Assembly: GCF_004217545.1 (NCBI RefSeq)
Contig: NZ_SHKY01000001.1
Coordinates: 806,001 to 870,000 of the forward strand
Origin: Krasilnikovia cinnamomea
GTDB taxonomy: Bacteria > Actinomycetota > Actinomycetes > Mycobacteriales > Micromonosporaceae
Length of the DNA: 64,000 nucleotides
Reading direction: 5' to 3'
Below are positions 8,793 to 17,679 of the stretch, in pieces. Position 1 is the first letter of the stretch; the number at the start of each line of letters is the position of its first letter. The translations under genes were made by a program, and so were the position numbers. The notes beneath the pieces were generated by a model that worked only from the letters and a program-made list of their open reading frames with translations, made no database searches and was not told the DNA's origin.

Positions 8793-9695
8793 CTAGGCGG
8801 CGACTGCGACCGGCACCCCGTGGCTGTCCGTCAGGGCCAGTCTGGTGTGCAGGTTGCCCTGCCGGGTGACCCGGGCGAAATACTCGGTGCGGCGCCGCTG
8901 CATGCACCCTTTCCGGGTGCGCGGCCCACCGGCCGCGACGGTGAGCAGCTCCGGCGCCAGCGAACTGTTCAGGCCCTCACGCAGCATCCGCAGCGCCTCC
9001 GTACGCAACTGGGAGATCCGCGACTCGGTAACCCCCAGTTCCGCGGCGACCTCGCTGAGCGGCCGCTCCTGCAGGAACGACTGGGTGACGACCATGCGCA
9101 GCCGCTCGGGCAGCGCCTGGATCGCCTGATGCAGGTAGCCGAGCCGTTCCCGCTTGAGCAGCAGGTCCTCCGGGCCCTCGGCGGTCTCCGCGATCAGTTC
9201 CTCGGCGGCTCCGGCGGGGAAGCCCTGCAGGCTGAGCAGCGCGGCCTTCTGCACGTCGTCGTCGACCGCGGACAGTTCGGAGATCCCGATGCCGAGGAAT
9301 TCGGCCACCTCGGCATCGGTGGGGGTGCGGCCGAGCGCCGCGGTGAGCTCCTGCCGCGCGGCGGCGGTGCGGCGCGCCCGGGCGCGTACCAGGCGGCTGG
9401 CCCAGTCCTGGCCGCGGAGCTCATCGAGCAGGGCGCCGCGGATGCGTACGGCGGCGAACCGGTGGAACGGGATGCCCCGGGTGACGTCGAACGAGCGGGC
9501 GGCGTCCAGCAGCGCGGCGAACCCGGCGGACGACAGGTCGTCGGCATGCACATGCCCGGGTACGCGGTTCAGCAGTTCCCGCACCAGATAACCCACCAGC
9601 GGCATGTGTTCCCGGATCAGGTCCTCGAGGTCGCGCGCGGACGGCGCGTCGTGGGTGGTGCCGATGGTGGCGGGGAGTTCGGACGTGACGGTCAC
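8793..9695 (-). CDS. Sigma-70 family factor, FliA/WhiG-like
   Basis: RNA polymerase sigma factor of 300 aa. Region 2 is seen as HVHADDLSSAGFAALLDAARSFD-GIPFHRFAAVRIRGALLDELR, region 3 follows, and region 4 has LPERLRMVVTQSFLQERPLSEVAAELGVTESRISQLRTEAL, the helix-turn-helix for the -35 element. This order and wording match FliA/WhiG factors, which control flagellar or sporulation genes. The GTG start follows GAGGAGG. About 40 basic residues extend beyond region 4 (MQRRRTEYFARVTRQG), an extension I cannot assign. In a motile-spore actinobacterium a flagellar regulon is plausible, but no flagellar gene is in the window. Confidence 0.85.
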   Translation of the reverse strand: MTVTSELPATIGTTHDAPSARDLEDLIREHMPLVGYLVRELLNRVPGHVHADDLSSAGFAALLDAARSFDVTRGIPFHRFAAVRIRGALLDELRGQDWASRLVRARARRTAAARQELTAALGRTPTDAEVAEFLGIGISELSAVDDDVQKAALLSLQGFPAGAAEELIAETAEGPEDLLLKRERLGYLHQAIQALPERLRMVVTQSFLQERPLSEVAAELGVTESRISQLRTEALRMLREGLNSSLAPELLTVAAGGPRTRKGCMQRRRTEYFARVTRQGNLHTRLALTDSHGVPVAVAA

Positions 9696-9818
9696 GGAGG
9701 TCCTCCTCGCGCGTACGAGAGCCGGCCCGGTGGTGGCCGGTCAGGAGAACCCTCGCCGCCCCCGGGTGCAGGGGCGGCCGAACTCGGTTGCTTTTCTGGT
9801 GCTTTTTGCTGAAAATCC

Positions 9819-10076
9819 TCAGTTCGCGAAGTGGGGGTGGCGCTCCTCGACCATCAGGCGTTGGAGTTGCCTGCACACCCACCCCATGCGGCGAACGGCC
9901 AGGTCCGGGTGGTCCCCGTACTCCGTGGCGACGCCGGCGGCGCAGCCATCGCTGCCGTGCCGCAGGATCATGGCGGTGACCGCCTGCTCCATCGACTGTC
10001 GGCTGGGGTGCTCGGACGGCTGCAGGTTGGAAACGAACAACGCTTCGGCGGCCAGCTCCCGCATGGTGCTGATCAT
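9819..10076 (-). CDS. Small conserved actinobacterial protein of unknown function
   Basis: 85-residue soluble protein (MISTMRELAAEALFVSNLQPSE...). The pattern ALFVSNLQPSEHPS, followed by CAAGVATEYGDHPDLAVRRMGW, resembles a family of short actinobacterial proteins that I remember only as hypothetical. Predicted mostly helical, with two cysteines and no membrane segment. The ATG at 10076 follows GGGGAG by six bases; an in-frame ATG at 10124 lacks such a site. It lies upstream of, and in the same direction as, the sigma factor, with about 120 bases between. Confidence 0.7.
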   Translation of the reverse strand: MISTMRELAAEALFVSNLQPSEHPSRQSMEQAVTAMILRHGSDGCAAGVATEYGDHPDLAVRRMGWVCRQLQRLMVEERHPHFAN

Positions 10077-10590
10077 GTCGAACTCCCCGATGTGCGACGA
10101 CGTGCGATATCCGGCCGAACACATGCGCTAGGACCGATCGCCTTCATCTTCCTCGCATGTGCCCTACCGCCCGGCAGGCACGCCGATGCATTTTTTCGCG
10201 AGTACAGCCCGGGTACGGGCGCGGGTCGCGCACCCGGAACCGCAGGCTTCGCCGTACCGGACGGGTCGGGCGGCTGGGTGCGCCGAGACCCGCCCACACG
10301 CGGGACCACATCCGCGCCGCAGTGGCACGGCTGAGCCCCACCGGCATCGGAGGGCGAGGCGGCGGTACGTCGGGTCGTCCCTGATGCGACATCCGGGGCC
10401 CGCGGCGGCGTCGTCGTCACCGACCGCGCGGTCCAGGCCGGAAAGTGTCTGCTGGTGTCACCCACAACCGTATCGCGGCGATCGGCCGACCCGCCGCGTT
10501 TTTTGGTCGGCCGCCGGATCTCCCCCTCGGATGAGGCCGACCGGCCGGGAGACGAGGCGCATCGCCCCTACGGCGTCCTAGGACCCTGCC
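10077..10590. other. Intergenic region without a supported gene, with one hairpin
   Basis: No frame here shows a plausible start, RBS or known motif on either strand. It contains an inverted repeat at 10483-10513 (arms CGGCCGACC and GGTCGGCCG, 13-base loop ending in six T), which could act as a terminator-like hairpin. The upstream part, around the T-rich stretch near 10190, is likely to hold the promoter of the small gene at 9819-10076. Confidence 0.5.
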
Positions 10591-10735
10591 CGGTCACGGT
10601 CTGCCCGGTCACGGTCTGCCCGGTCACGGTCTGCCCGGTCACGGTCTGCCCGGTCACGGTCTGCCCGGTCACGGTCTGCCCGGTCACGGTCTGCCCGGTC
10701 ACGGTCTGCCCGGTCACGGTCCGCCCGGTCACTGG
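10591..10735. repeat. 15-bp minisatellite at the 3' end of the kinase gene
   Basis: Nine near-perfect copies of CGGTCACGGTCTGCC followed by a degenerate one that reaches into the kinase stop codon. On the minus strand the unit reads GACCGGGCAGACCGT. The last two kinase codon blocks (DPADQ, DPADQ) are older, diverged copies of the same unit, so the array grew out of the coding sequence. Confidence 0.95.
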
Positions 10736-13206
10736 TCAGCCGGGTCCTGGTCCGCAGGGTCGGGCGGCGGCAGCGACGGGCTCGGCGGCGGCGGGTTGGT
10801 CGTCGTGGTCGTGGTGGGCGCCGTCGTGGTCGGGTCGGTCGTCGGCGTGTCGTCGTCCGGCGGCTTCGGCGGCGGTGGGGTGGTTGTCGTCGCGGCCGTG
10901 GTGGGCGCCGTCGTGGTCGGGTCGGTCGTCGGCGTGGTGGCGCCGGGGGACGGCGTCCCGGTCGCGCCGGGGGTCGATGCCACCGGCACGGGCACCGCCA
11001 GCCCGTTGGGCGCGATGGAGATGCCGGGCACGGGGTTGCTGGTCGTCGGCACCGGCCCCAACCGGACGCCGCCGCCGACCAGGTGCTCGACCGGGCGGGA
11101 CGGCTCGCCGGGCTTGCCCGACACGAACGTCTCGCAGGTCTTGCCGTCGAGCTGGAAGACCATCGGCGCGGCGTTGCTCTCCGCGTACCGGCCGGTGACC
11201 TGCACGGTGGTCGTATGCAGCGGGCTGAGCGGGTCGTCCGACGTAACCGTGACGCCACGATCCTGCTGGTCGAGCCTGAGCTTGCCGTTGCCGGACATGG
11301 TCTGGTCACCCGGCATGACGAACCACAGGTTCCAGTCCTTGATCGGCACGGTGTCCCGGTTGGCGACCGTGACGGCCGCCTTGAACCGCTTGCCGTCGTC
11401 GGACCAGACCGTGTAGCTCACCACGCATTTGCCGTTGGCGGCCAGCACGGACGGCTGCGGCGCCACATGGGCGGCGTCGTTGCGACCGGGCCCGGTGCCC
11501 GCGACCGCCCAGGCCCCCGCACCGAACGCGACCAGCGCTCCGGTCACGATCAACGCCCGCCGCGTCGGCACGCCGCGACCGCCGGCGGGGCCGTCCGGCG
11601 CCGCCGGCCCGTCGCCGCGACGCTGCGGCGGCACGACCTGTCGTTGCGGGTCCAGCCCGTCACGGCTGTTCGCTCCCACGGGCGGGCGGATGGCGGTCGG
11701 AGTGTCCCCGGACAGGCCGGCCACGCCCACGGCCCCGGGACCGGCCCACGCCTGCGCTTCACGGTCGGCCCAGCCGGAGTTCTCGGCGTCGTGCCCGGTG
11801 GCCCGGCGCAGCTCGGCGCCGGGTGCCCCTCCGCCCGGCTCGCCGGGCAGAGCGGCGCCGGGCAGGGCAGTGCCGGGATGGCCAGGGCCGGGCAGAGCGG
11901 CGCCGGGCAGGGCAGTGCCGGGAAGGCCAGGGCCGGGTGGGGCGGTGCCGGGCGGGGCGGACCGGGCCGCCGCGCTGAACCGGTTGTTGCGTGCCAGGCC
12001 CGGCGCGGGACGCAACGGGCCTCCGTTGGCGGGCGACGGGGCGGCCGGGTCGAGCGGGTCGGCGAGGCTCGCCGGTGCGGGGAACCCGTCGTGGAACGGG
12101 TCCGCGTCGACGCCGCTCCCCGCGTCGGATCGGGCCAGCGGGGAGCCCTGGGCGTCCACATCGGCCACCGCGGCGAGCCCGGCCGCGGCCATCCCCGAGG
12201 GCACCGCCGCGACCCCGCGCCCGGCCTGGGCCGGTGCGTCCGCGACCCGGGCGTGCCCCGGCCGTACCCGGCCGAGGAAGCCGTCGGTCTGCCAGCGAGA
12301 CGGCAGGATCGTCGTGTCTTCGCTGTTGTCGGCCCAGTCCGGCACGAAGCCGCGTGGGGCCGGGGCGCCCGCCGAGAGGCCCGCCAGCACGTGTGCCAGC
12401 TCGGCACTGGAGGGGCGGTCGTCGGGGCCCTTCTCCAGGCACCGGCCGACCAGCGCCTCGACCGCGTGCGGCAGGCCCTCCACGGGCGGCAGCGGCTCCG
12501 GCTCGGTGTACTGGTGTGCGCGCAGCAGTGCCGTGGTCGTGCCGACGTCCCAGGGGAGCTGGCCGATGAGGGTGCGGTAGATCAGCAGGCCGACCGCGTA
12601 CACGTCGGTGGCGGGGCTGACCTGGCCGCCCTCGAGGCGCTCCGGTGCGAGGTAGGCGGGCGTGCCCAGCAGGCTGCCGTCGGGGTCGATGTCGTTCTCG
12701 CCGATCAGGGCGGAGATGCCGAAGTCGACGACCTTGGCGCCGGTCGAGGTCAGCATGACGTTGGCCGGGGTGACGTCGCGGTGCACGATGCCGCGGGCGT
12801 GCGCGGCCGCCAGCGCCGCCGAGACCTCGGCACAGATGCGTACGGCGGCGGGCCAGGGCAGCCGCCGGACGCGGGCGAGTACGGCGGCGAGCGACTCGCC
12901 GTCGACCAGCTCCATGACGACGTACGGGACGGGCTCGCCGTCGACCGTGGTCGCCTCGCCGTAGTCGTACACATTGGTGATGTGCGGATGGCTGAGCCGG
13001 GCGGCCGCCTGGGCCTCTGCGCGCAGCCGGCGCCGGAACGACGGGTCGGCACTGGTCGACGGCGGCAGGACCTTCACCGCGACCTGGCGACCGAGTACTT
13101 CGTCGAACCCTCGCCACACCACTGACATCCCGCCGGCGCCGAGTCGCTCGACCAGCCGGTATCGGCCGGCCAGCAGACTCGAACCGGGGAGGTCCGTCGT
13201 GCTCAT
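10729..13206 (-). CDS. Membrane Ser/Thr protein kinase with predicted external CBM2-like domain
   Basis: PknB-type kinase, 825 aa. Kinase domain about 15-275: glycine loop GAGGMSVV, K45 in VAVK, HRDVTPAN (142-149; Thr in place of the usual Lys, as in a subgroup of actinobacterial kinases), and DFG at 161-163. Then a long A/P/G-rich linker with repeated PGTALPGAALPGP, one membrane helix near 552-575, and outside it a domain from about C592 to C690 that fits a family 2 carbohydrate-binding module: two end cysteines, VKDW-like tryptophan pair, FVMPGDQ. A T/P-rich tail ends in DPADQ repeats. It may sense a polysaccharide outside and phosphorylate inside; this is inference. ATG 13206 is the start that opens the kinase domain. 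Confidence 0.88.
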   Translation of the reverse strand: MSTTDLPGSSLLAGRYRLVERLGAGGMSVVWRGFDEVLGRQVAVKVLPPSTSADPSFRRRLRAEAQAAARLSHPHITNVYDYGEATTVDGEPVPYVVMELVDGESLAAVLARVRRLPWPAAVRICAEVSAALAAAHARGIVHRDVTPANVMLTSTGAKVVDFGISALIGENDIDPDGSLLGTPAYLAPERLEGGQVSPATDVYAVGLLIYRTLIGQLPWDVGTTTALLRAHQYTEPEPLPPVEGLPHAVEALVGRCLEKGPDDRPSSAELAHVLAGLSAGAPAPRGFVPDWADNSEDTTILPSRWQTDGFLGRVRPGHARVADAPAQAGRGVAAVPSGMAAAGLAAVADVDAQGSPLARSDAGSGVDADPFHDGFPAPASLADPLDPAAPSPANGGPLRPAPGLARNNRFSAAARSAPPGTAPPGPGLPGTALPGAALPGPGHPGTALPGAALPGEPGGGAPGAELRRATGHDAENSGWADREAQAWAGPGAVGVAGLSGDTPTAIRPPVGANSRDGLDPQRQVVPPQRRGDGPAAPDGPAGGRGVPTRRALIVTGALVAFGAGAWAVAGTGPGRNDAAHVAPQPSVLAANGKCVVSYTVWSDDGKRFKAAVTVANRDTVPIKDWNLWFVMPGDQTMSGNGKLRLDQQDRGVTVTSDDPLSPLHTTTVQVTGRYAESNAAPMVFQLDGKTCETFVSGKPGEPSRPVEHLVGGGVRLGPVPTTSNPVPGISIAPNGLAVPVPVASTPGATGTPSPGATTPTTDPTTTAPTTAATTTTPPPPKPPDDDTPTTDPTTTAPTTTTTTNPPPPSPSLPPPDPADQDPADQ

Positions 13207-13821
13207 GTGCCCCCACATGCGCGATCGGAAGAAACGTCGAGTTCGCACCGCCATGCTGCCCGACGCCGGGTGTGGATCGGTCCGTCGTTGAACCGAAGCA
13301 TTCCCCATCGACGGCGAGGATGTTAGCCGACGATCGGCCACTATCTCGACCGATCAATGACAGTACCGGCTCACGGGCCGTCACTCTCCGTTCCGGACTT
13401 TCCGCACCTGAGATGGTCTCACGTTGATCGGAGAAACCCCAGCTCAGAGGCGTTTCCGTGCACAACGCTTGTCCGATCTAGACGGTATGCCGGATTCGCG
13501 TACTCTTGCGACGGTCACCCATTAGTGAGGCATCCGGCCAGGGGGTCGCACTTCTCGTGGCGAACACGCTACGCAGCGAATTCCTCGGTTCGATGCAAAC
13601 AACGATCAGACCCGGAATCTGCGACGGAACCGGCCGGCGATTACCGTGCGTTGCCATTCTTTCGATACTCATTTTCCGGCCCTATCGGTACTCGCCCGCC
13701 GAGGCTCCGGCATTGACCAGGACAACCCCGCCTGATTGGCCGATCCGGGCGAACGATCATTCCTTATTCGCAGCCGTCGACATTCGTACGGACATAGGGG
13801 CCAAGTCGGTCGTGGACGCGA
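13207..13821. other. 615-base gap without a supported gene
   Basis: This stretch separates the kinase promoter side from the 3' end of the cyanophycin synthetase gene. It is visibly richer in A and T than its surroundings. The open frames seen in it (for example plus strand from 13357 or 13506, minus strand at 13478-13672) lack RBS and the strong third-position GC of real genes here. The kinase promoter must lie in its left part. I see no tRNA or palindromic element. Confidence 0.5.
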
Positions 13822-16287
13822 TCATCGGGCGGCGCCGGCCAGTCCCGCCTCCGCGGGCCGCGCGCCCCGCCCGTGCAGCAGCCCCAGCGCGGCGTCCGCG
13901 TGCCCGTGCAGCAGCAGCACGACGTCGCCGGGCTGCGCGAGCCGCAGGACGGCGTCGAGGGCCTGCGCGTCGCTTCCCGCCCGCACCGGGGTCAGCTCCG
14001 GCCGCCGCGCCAGCATCTCCCGCTCGACCAGGGCCGGAACCTCCCCGGGGGCGCGTCCCCGCAGCTCGCCGTCGTAGAGCACGACCCGGGTCAGCCCGTC
14101 CGCCAGCACCTGAGCGCAGAGCGCCAGCACATCGTCGCGGCGGTCACCGGGCAGCGTGACCGCCGCGAGGCACCGCTCGGCGCCCCAGAGCCGGTGCAGG
14201 GTCCGCAACACGGCCGCCAGCGCCGCCGGATCGCGGGCGTCGTCCACGAAGACCGACACCTCGCCGACCCGCAGCAGGGTGCCCCGGCCGGGGTTGTGCC
14301 GCGGCGGGTCGAACTCTGCCAGCCGGGCGAGCGCCGTCTGCTGGGCGGTGCCCAGCGCACGGGCCGCCGCCAGCGCCGCGAGCGCGTTTGCCACGGCGTA
14401 TCCGGCCGCTCCCCCGAACGCGCCCGGCACGTCGGCCGCGCGCACCAGCGGCGTACGCCGGGCTCCGGTGGCCTGCACCAGCCAGCCGTCCGCCAGCAGG
14501 TACGCGGTGCCACCCCCGGCCAGGTGCGCGGTCAGCACCGGATGGCGCGGGTCCAGACCGAACCAGACCACGCGTTTGCGGTCCGCCCGTACCCGGGGCA
14601 GGTCCACCAGGCCGCGAACCCACGGGTCGTCCGCGTTGAGCACCAGGGTCCCGCCGTCGCGGACCCGTTCGGCGATGAGCGCCTCGACCCGCACGCGGTC
14701 CTCGATCGAATCGGCCCCGTCCTGGCCCAGGTGGTCGGCCGTGATGTTGGTGATCACCCCGACGTCGGTCCAGTCGTAACCGAGCCCGCCGCGTACCGTC
14801 GCGCCGCGCCCGGTCTCCAGCACGACCGCCTGCACCCCTGGATCGCCCAGGACCATCTGCGCCGCGCCCGGCCCGGTGGCGTCCCCCCGGTGGATCAGGC
14901 GCCCGTCGATGCTCACCCCGTCGGAGGTGGTGAGCCCGACCCGCTGAGTGCCCGCCAGCAGGTGCGCGGCGAGGCGGGCGACGCTGGTCTTGCCGTTCGT
15001 GCCGGTCACCGCGGCGGCCGGGATCCGCCCGTTGGAACCGCCCGGGAACATGGCCCGCACGATCGCGTCCCCGACGTCGCGGGCCGGGCCCTGCTCGGGT
15101 GCGAGATGCCTGAGCAGCCCGGGTGCGGCGGTGACCTCGACGACCCCGCCGGCCGGCTCCACCGTGGGGTCGCCGGCCGGCACCGGCTCCGCGACGTCGG
15201 CCAGGCGCAGGTCGACGCCGGCGATGTCGAGTCCCACCAGCGCGGCGACGCGCCGGCAGAGCCGGGCCACGTCGGGGTGGACCCGGTCGGTGACGTCACG
15301 GCTCGCGCCGCCCCTGGCCGAGGGTGCCGCCATCCGCTCGGCGGCGGCCACCACGGCGTCGGCCACGACCAGGACGCGGTAGTCGCGGCCCGGCAGCTGG
15401 CGTTCGACCACCACGTCGCCGCCGGCGGCCGCGAACGCCCGCTCGACCTCGTCCGGCGTGCCGAGATCGAGGGCGATGCCCTCGCCCGGCCGGCCACGCC
15501 GCGCCTTGACCACGACCGGCGCCCCGAGCCGGTTGAACAGGCGCACCGCCTGCTCGGCGGTGTTCGCGGCACCGCCGGGCACCACCGGGACACCCGCCTC
15601 GGCCAGCAGCCGCCGGGTGACCTGCCGGTCCCCCGCGATGTCGACGCCCACCCCGCTGGTGCGATCGGTCCTGGCGTCCCAGGCGAGGCGGCGCCGGTTG
15701 CCCCAGCCGAGCCGCAGCAGGCCGAGATCGCCGTAGCGTTCGACCGGGATGCCCCGGCGCCGGGCGGCGGCGACCACGGAGCGGGTACCCGGCCCGGTGG
15801 CCTGCCGCTCGGACACAGCGGCCAGCTCCGCGAGGCGTTGGGCCAGGTCGAAGTCGGGCAGCACGGCGGCCACCGAGGTCACCGCCTCCACGGCGGCGTC
15901 CAGCAGTTCGGCCGGGAGGGTGGAGTCGGGCGACTCGTCCACGGGGCACTCGACGACGAGGTCGTACTGCCCCGGCTCGGCGGAGGCGACCGTACGGCCG
16001 AAGCTCACCTCGCGCCCGATCCGGCGCGACAGCTCGACGCAGACGTGCTCGGTGACGTGCCCGAAGCAGGTGCCGACGCGCATCCGGCTGACGAACTCAC
16101 CGGGGCCGCCCGCCGCGCAGCGGTGCTCGGCCAGGCCGGGCAGTGCCCGCAGCAGCCGTTCCGGAAAGCCGGCGAGATCGGTGGTCTCCTGCCCGGCCAG
16201 TTCGTCCAGGCGCAGGCGCGCGACGGCGACCGGCCGGGCGAGGTACACATTGGGTCCGCGCAGGCGCCGGACGCTCAGGATTTTCAC
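13822..16287 (-). CDS. cphA: Cyanophycin synthetase-like ligase
   Basis: CphA polymerises aspartate and arginine into cyanophycin using two ATP-dependent active sites. Domains in order: the N-terminal CphA domain (from VKILSVRRLRGPNVYL), an ATP-grasp domain (about 200-450; VVVKARRGRPGEGI), and a Mur-ligase-like domain with the P-loop AVTGTNGKTS and NITADHLGQDG. The length, 821 aa, is slightly below the usual 870 or so. GTG 16287 follows AGGAGG and gives the family N-terminus. No cyanophycinase or other cyanophycin gene is next to it, so it may instead make or extend another peptide; such orphan CphA-like ligases are known. Confidence 0.87.
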   Translation of the reverse strand: MKILSVRRLRGPNVYLARPVAVARLRLDELAGQETTDLAGFPERLLRALPGLAEHRCAAGGPGEFVSRMRVGTCFGHVTEHVCVELSRRIGREVSFGRTVASAEPGQYDLVVECPVDESPDSTLPAELLDAAVEAVTSVAAVLPDFDLAQRLAELAAVSERQATGPGTRSVVAAARRRGIPVERYGDLGLLRLGWGNRRRLAWDARTDRTSGVGVDIAGDRQVTRRLLAEAGVPVVPGGAANTAEQAVRLFNRLGAPVVVKARRGRPGEGIALDLGTPDEVERAFAAAGGDVVVERQLPGRDYRVLVVADAVVAAAERMAAPSARGGASRDVTDRVHPDVARLCRRVAALVGLDIAGVDLRLADVAEPVPAGDPTVEPAGGVVEVTAAPGLLRHLAPEQGPARDVGDAIVRAMFPGGSNGRIPAAAVTGTNGKTSVARLAAHLLAGTQRVGLTTSDGVSIDGRLIHRGDATGPGAAQMVLGDPGVQAVVLETGRGATVRGGLGYDWTDVGVITNITADHLGQDGADSIEDRVRVEALIAERVRDGGTLVLNADDPWVRGLVDLPRVRADRKRVVWFGLDPRHPVLTAHLAGGGTAYLLADGWLVQATGARRTPLVRAADVPGAFGGAAGYAVANALAALAAARALGTAQQTALARLAEFDPPRHNPGRGTLLRVGEVSVFVDDARDPAALAAVLRTLHRLWGAERCLAAVTLPGDRRDDVLALCAQVLADGLTRVVLYDGELRGRAPGEVPALVEREMLARRPELTPVRAGSDAQALDAVLRLAQPGDVVLLLHGHADAALGLLHGRGARPAEAGLAGAAR

Positions 16288-16466
16288 CGCATCCTCCTCA
16301 CCCGGCCGCACCAGAGTGGAACCACCCCTGAGGTTAATCGGAACATTTCCGAAACATCCCGCTAATCTCCCGAGTGGGCGGCGGCCCTCGTCCGGCGTCG
16401 CGGGCCCGGCCGCCGCGGGCCCGGCCGTCGCGGGCCCGGGCGGCCGCGGTCCGGCGGACCCCGAGG

Positions 16467-16952
16467 TCAGCGCCGCCGGGCGCCGGGGCCGGGGCGCGGC
16501 ACGATGTCGCGGTACCGGTCGACGCGGTGGCCCTCGGCACAGTGCAACTCGCCGTGCAGCGGGGCGCCGCACCCCCGGTGCTCCATCACCAGCGGCGGCC
16601 CCTCCGGCTCGGCCAGGTACCGGTCACCCCACTCGCGGACCGCGATCAGCACGGGATACAGATCGAGACCCTTGTCGGTGAGCCGGTACTCGTGCCGCAC
16701 CCGGGCGCCGGGCTCCCGGTACGGCTCCCGGCGCAGCAGCCCGTCGGCGACCAGGGCGGCCAGCCGGTTGGCCAGAACCTGGCGCGGGATGCCGGTGCGT
16801 GTCCGCATGTCGTCGAAGCGCCGGTTGCCGACGAAGACCTCGCGCAGCACGACGACGGTCCATCGCTCGCCGAGGACCGCCATGGCCCGGCCGATCGTGC
16901 AGACGTCGGCGTCGTAGTCGAGGGCCTCGGGGTGGGTGGTGGCGGGCGTCAT
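16467..16952 (-). CDS. HxlR-family transcriptional regulator
   Basis: Winged helix-turn-helix regulator, 161 aa. The sequence DVCTIGRAMAVLGERWTVVVLREVFVGNRRFDDMRTRTGIPRQVLANRLAALVADGLL is the HxlR DNA-binding core, with the N-terminal cysteine often used for redox or electrophile sensing. A C-terminal part with three more cysteines (RGCGAPLHGELHCAEGH) may bind metal. It is divergent from a PaaI-type thioesterase, with 55 bases between the starts and an inverted repeat in that gap, so it probably controls itself and the thioesterase. Confidence 0.9.
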   Translation of the reverse strand: MTPATTHPEALDYDADVCTIGRAMAVLGERWTVVVLREVFVGNRRFDDMRTRTGIPRQVLANRLAALVADGLLRREPYREPGARVRHEYRLTDKGLDLYPVLIAVREWGDRYLAEPEGPPLVMEHRGCGAPLHGELHCAEGHRVDRYRDIVPRPGPGARRR

Positions 16953-16966
16953 ACCGCCAGGCTAGG

Positions 16967-16979
16967 TCTGTTTGACAGA
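16967..16979. promoter_or_regulatory. Candidate HxlR operator in the divergent promoter
   Basis: Perfect inverted repeat TCTGT-TTG-ACAGA between the HxlR start (16952) and the thioesterase start (17008). It also contains TTGACA, a good -35 hexamer for the thioesterase. Position and symmetry suit a repressor site; binding is inferred. Confidence 0.5.
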
Positions 16980-17007
16980 TGCAGCAAACCGGTGCCAAGC
17001 TGCGTCC

Positions 17008-17562
17008 ATGACCCAGACTCAGGATGCCACCGGCCACACCGACGATCTCGGCACCGCCGCGGCGGATGACGGTGTCCGCGCCCGCACGTTCACCTGGACC
17101 GATCCCGCGCGCCACGCCCACCTGCTGGGCCGCAGCGGTGGGCTGGAGCTGCTGCGGCGCATCGCCGCGGGCGAACTGCCGCCACCGCCGGTGATGGAGC
17201 TGCTCGACATGTCCGGCATGGAGGCCGAGGAGGGCCGGGTCACCTTCTACCTGCGACCGCAGGAGTTCCACTACAACCCGCTGGGCACCGTGCACGGCGG
17301 GGTGCTGTCCACCCTGCTCGACAGCGCCGCCGCCTGTGCCGTGCACAGCACCCTGCCGCCCGGGTTCGGCTACACGTCGCAGGACCTCAACGTCAAGTTC
17401 CTGCGCGCGGTCACCGTGGCCTCCGGACGGCTGCGCTGCGAGGGGGTTGTGATCCAGCGGGGGCGCCGCACCGCGTACGCGGAAGCCCGGATGACCGACG
17501 CCGACGGCCGCCTGGTCGCGCACGCCACGTCCAGCTGCCTCATCTTCGAGGTCACCCCCTGA
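17008..17562 (+). CDS. PaaI-family hotdog thioesterase
   Basis: Hotdog-fold acyl-CoA thioesterase of the PaaI/YdiI type, 184 aa. The core motif is PLGTVHGGVLSTLLDSAAACA, with HGG and the Asp of LLDSA in the expected active-site helix, followed by TSQDLNVKFLRAV. It should release free acids from aromatic or short acyl-CoA esters; the substrate is not evident. The start at 17008 (ATG) is preferred because the region upstream holds the shared promoter and operator. Probably controlled by the divergent HxlR protein. A hairpin follows the gene. Confidence 0.88.
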   Translation: MTQTQDATGHTDDLGTAAADDGVRARTFTWTDPARHAHLLGRSGGLELLRRIAAGELPPPPVMELLDMSGMEAEEGRVTFYLRPQEFHYNPLGTVHGGVLSTLLDSAAACAVHSTLPPGFGYTSQDLNVKFLRAVTVASGRLRCEGVVIQRGRRTAYAEARMTDADGRLVAHATSSCLIFEVTP

Positions 17563-17582
17563 TCGGGTGCCGCCGCCGGTGC

Positions 17583-17615
17583 CGTGGACGGCCGGGTGCC
17601 TGCACACCGTCCACG
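17583..17615 (+). terminator. Hairpin after the thioesterase gene
   Basis: Arms CGTGGACGG and CCGTCCACG with a 15-base loop, 20 bases after the stop codon. No T-run, so termination is only likely. Confidence 0.5.
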
Positions 17616-17679
17616 CTGCCCCGCCGACGGCGGTCACGCCTTTCCCCCAGGCTGACGAGGGCGCCGGTAGGGTCACGGG

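Noticed and set aside
7848-8796. Open frames of 80-290 codons across the hairpin array
   Set aside because: They carry the same translated repeat (ILQSSGELL or DLAEFGRA) in several frames and have no RBS. This is the effect of repeated GC-rich DNA, not of a gene.
10591-10735. CRISPR or iteron origin
   Set aside because: A 15-bp unit without spacers and without a replication gene; it is a minisatellite that continues from kinase codons.
13560-13640. tRNA (GGTTCGATGC segment)
   Set aside because: No T-stem pairing, no acceptor stem and no anticodon arm could be placed.
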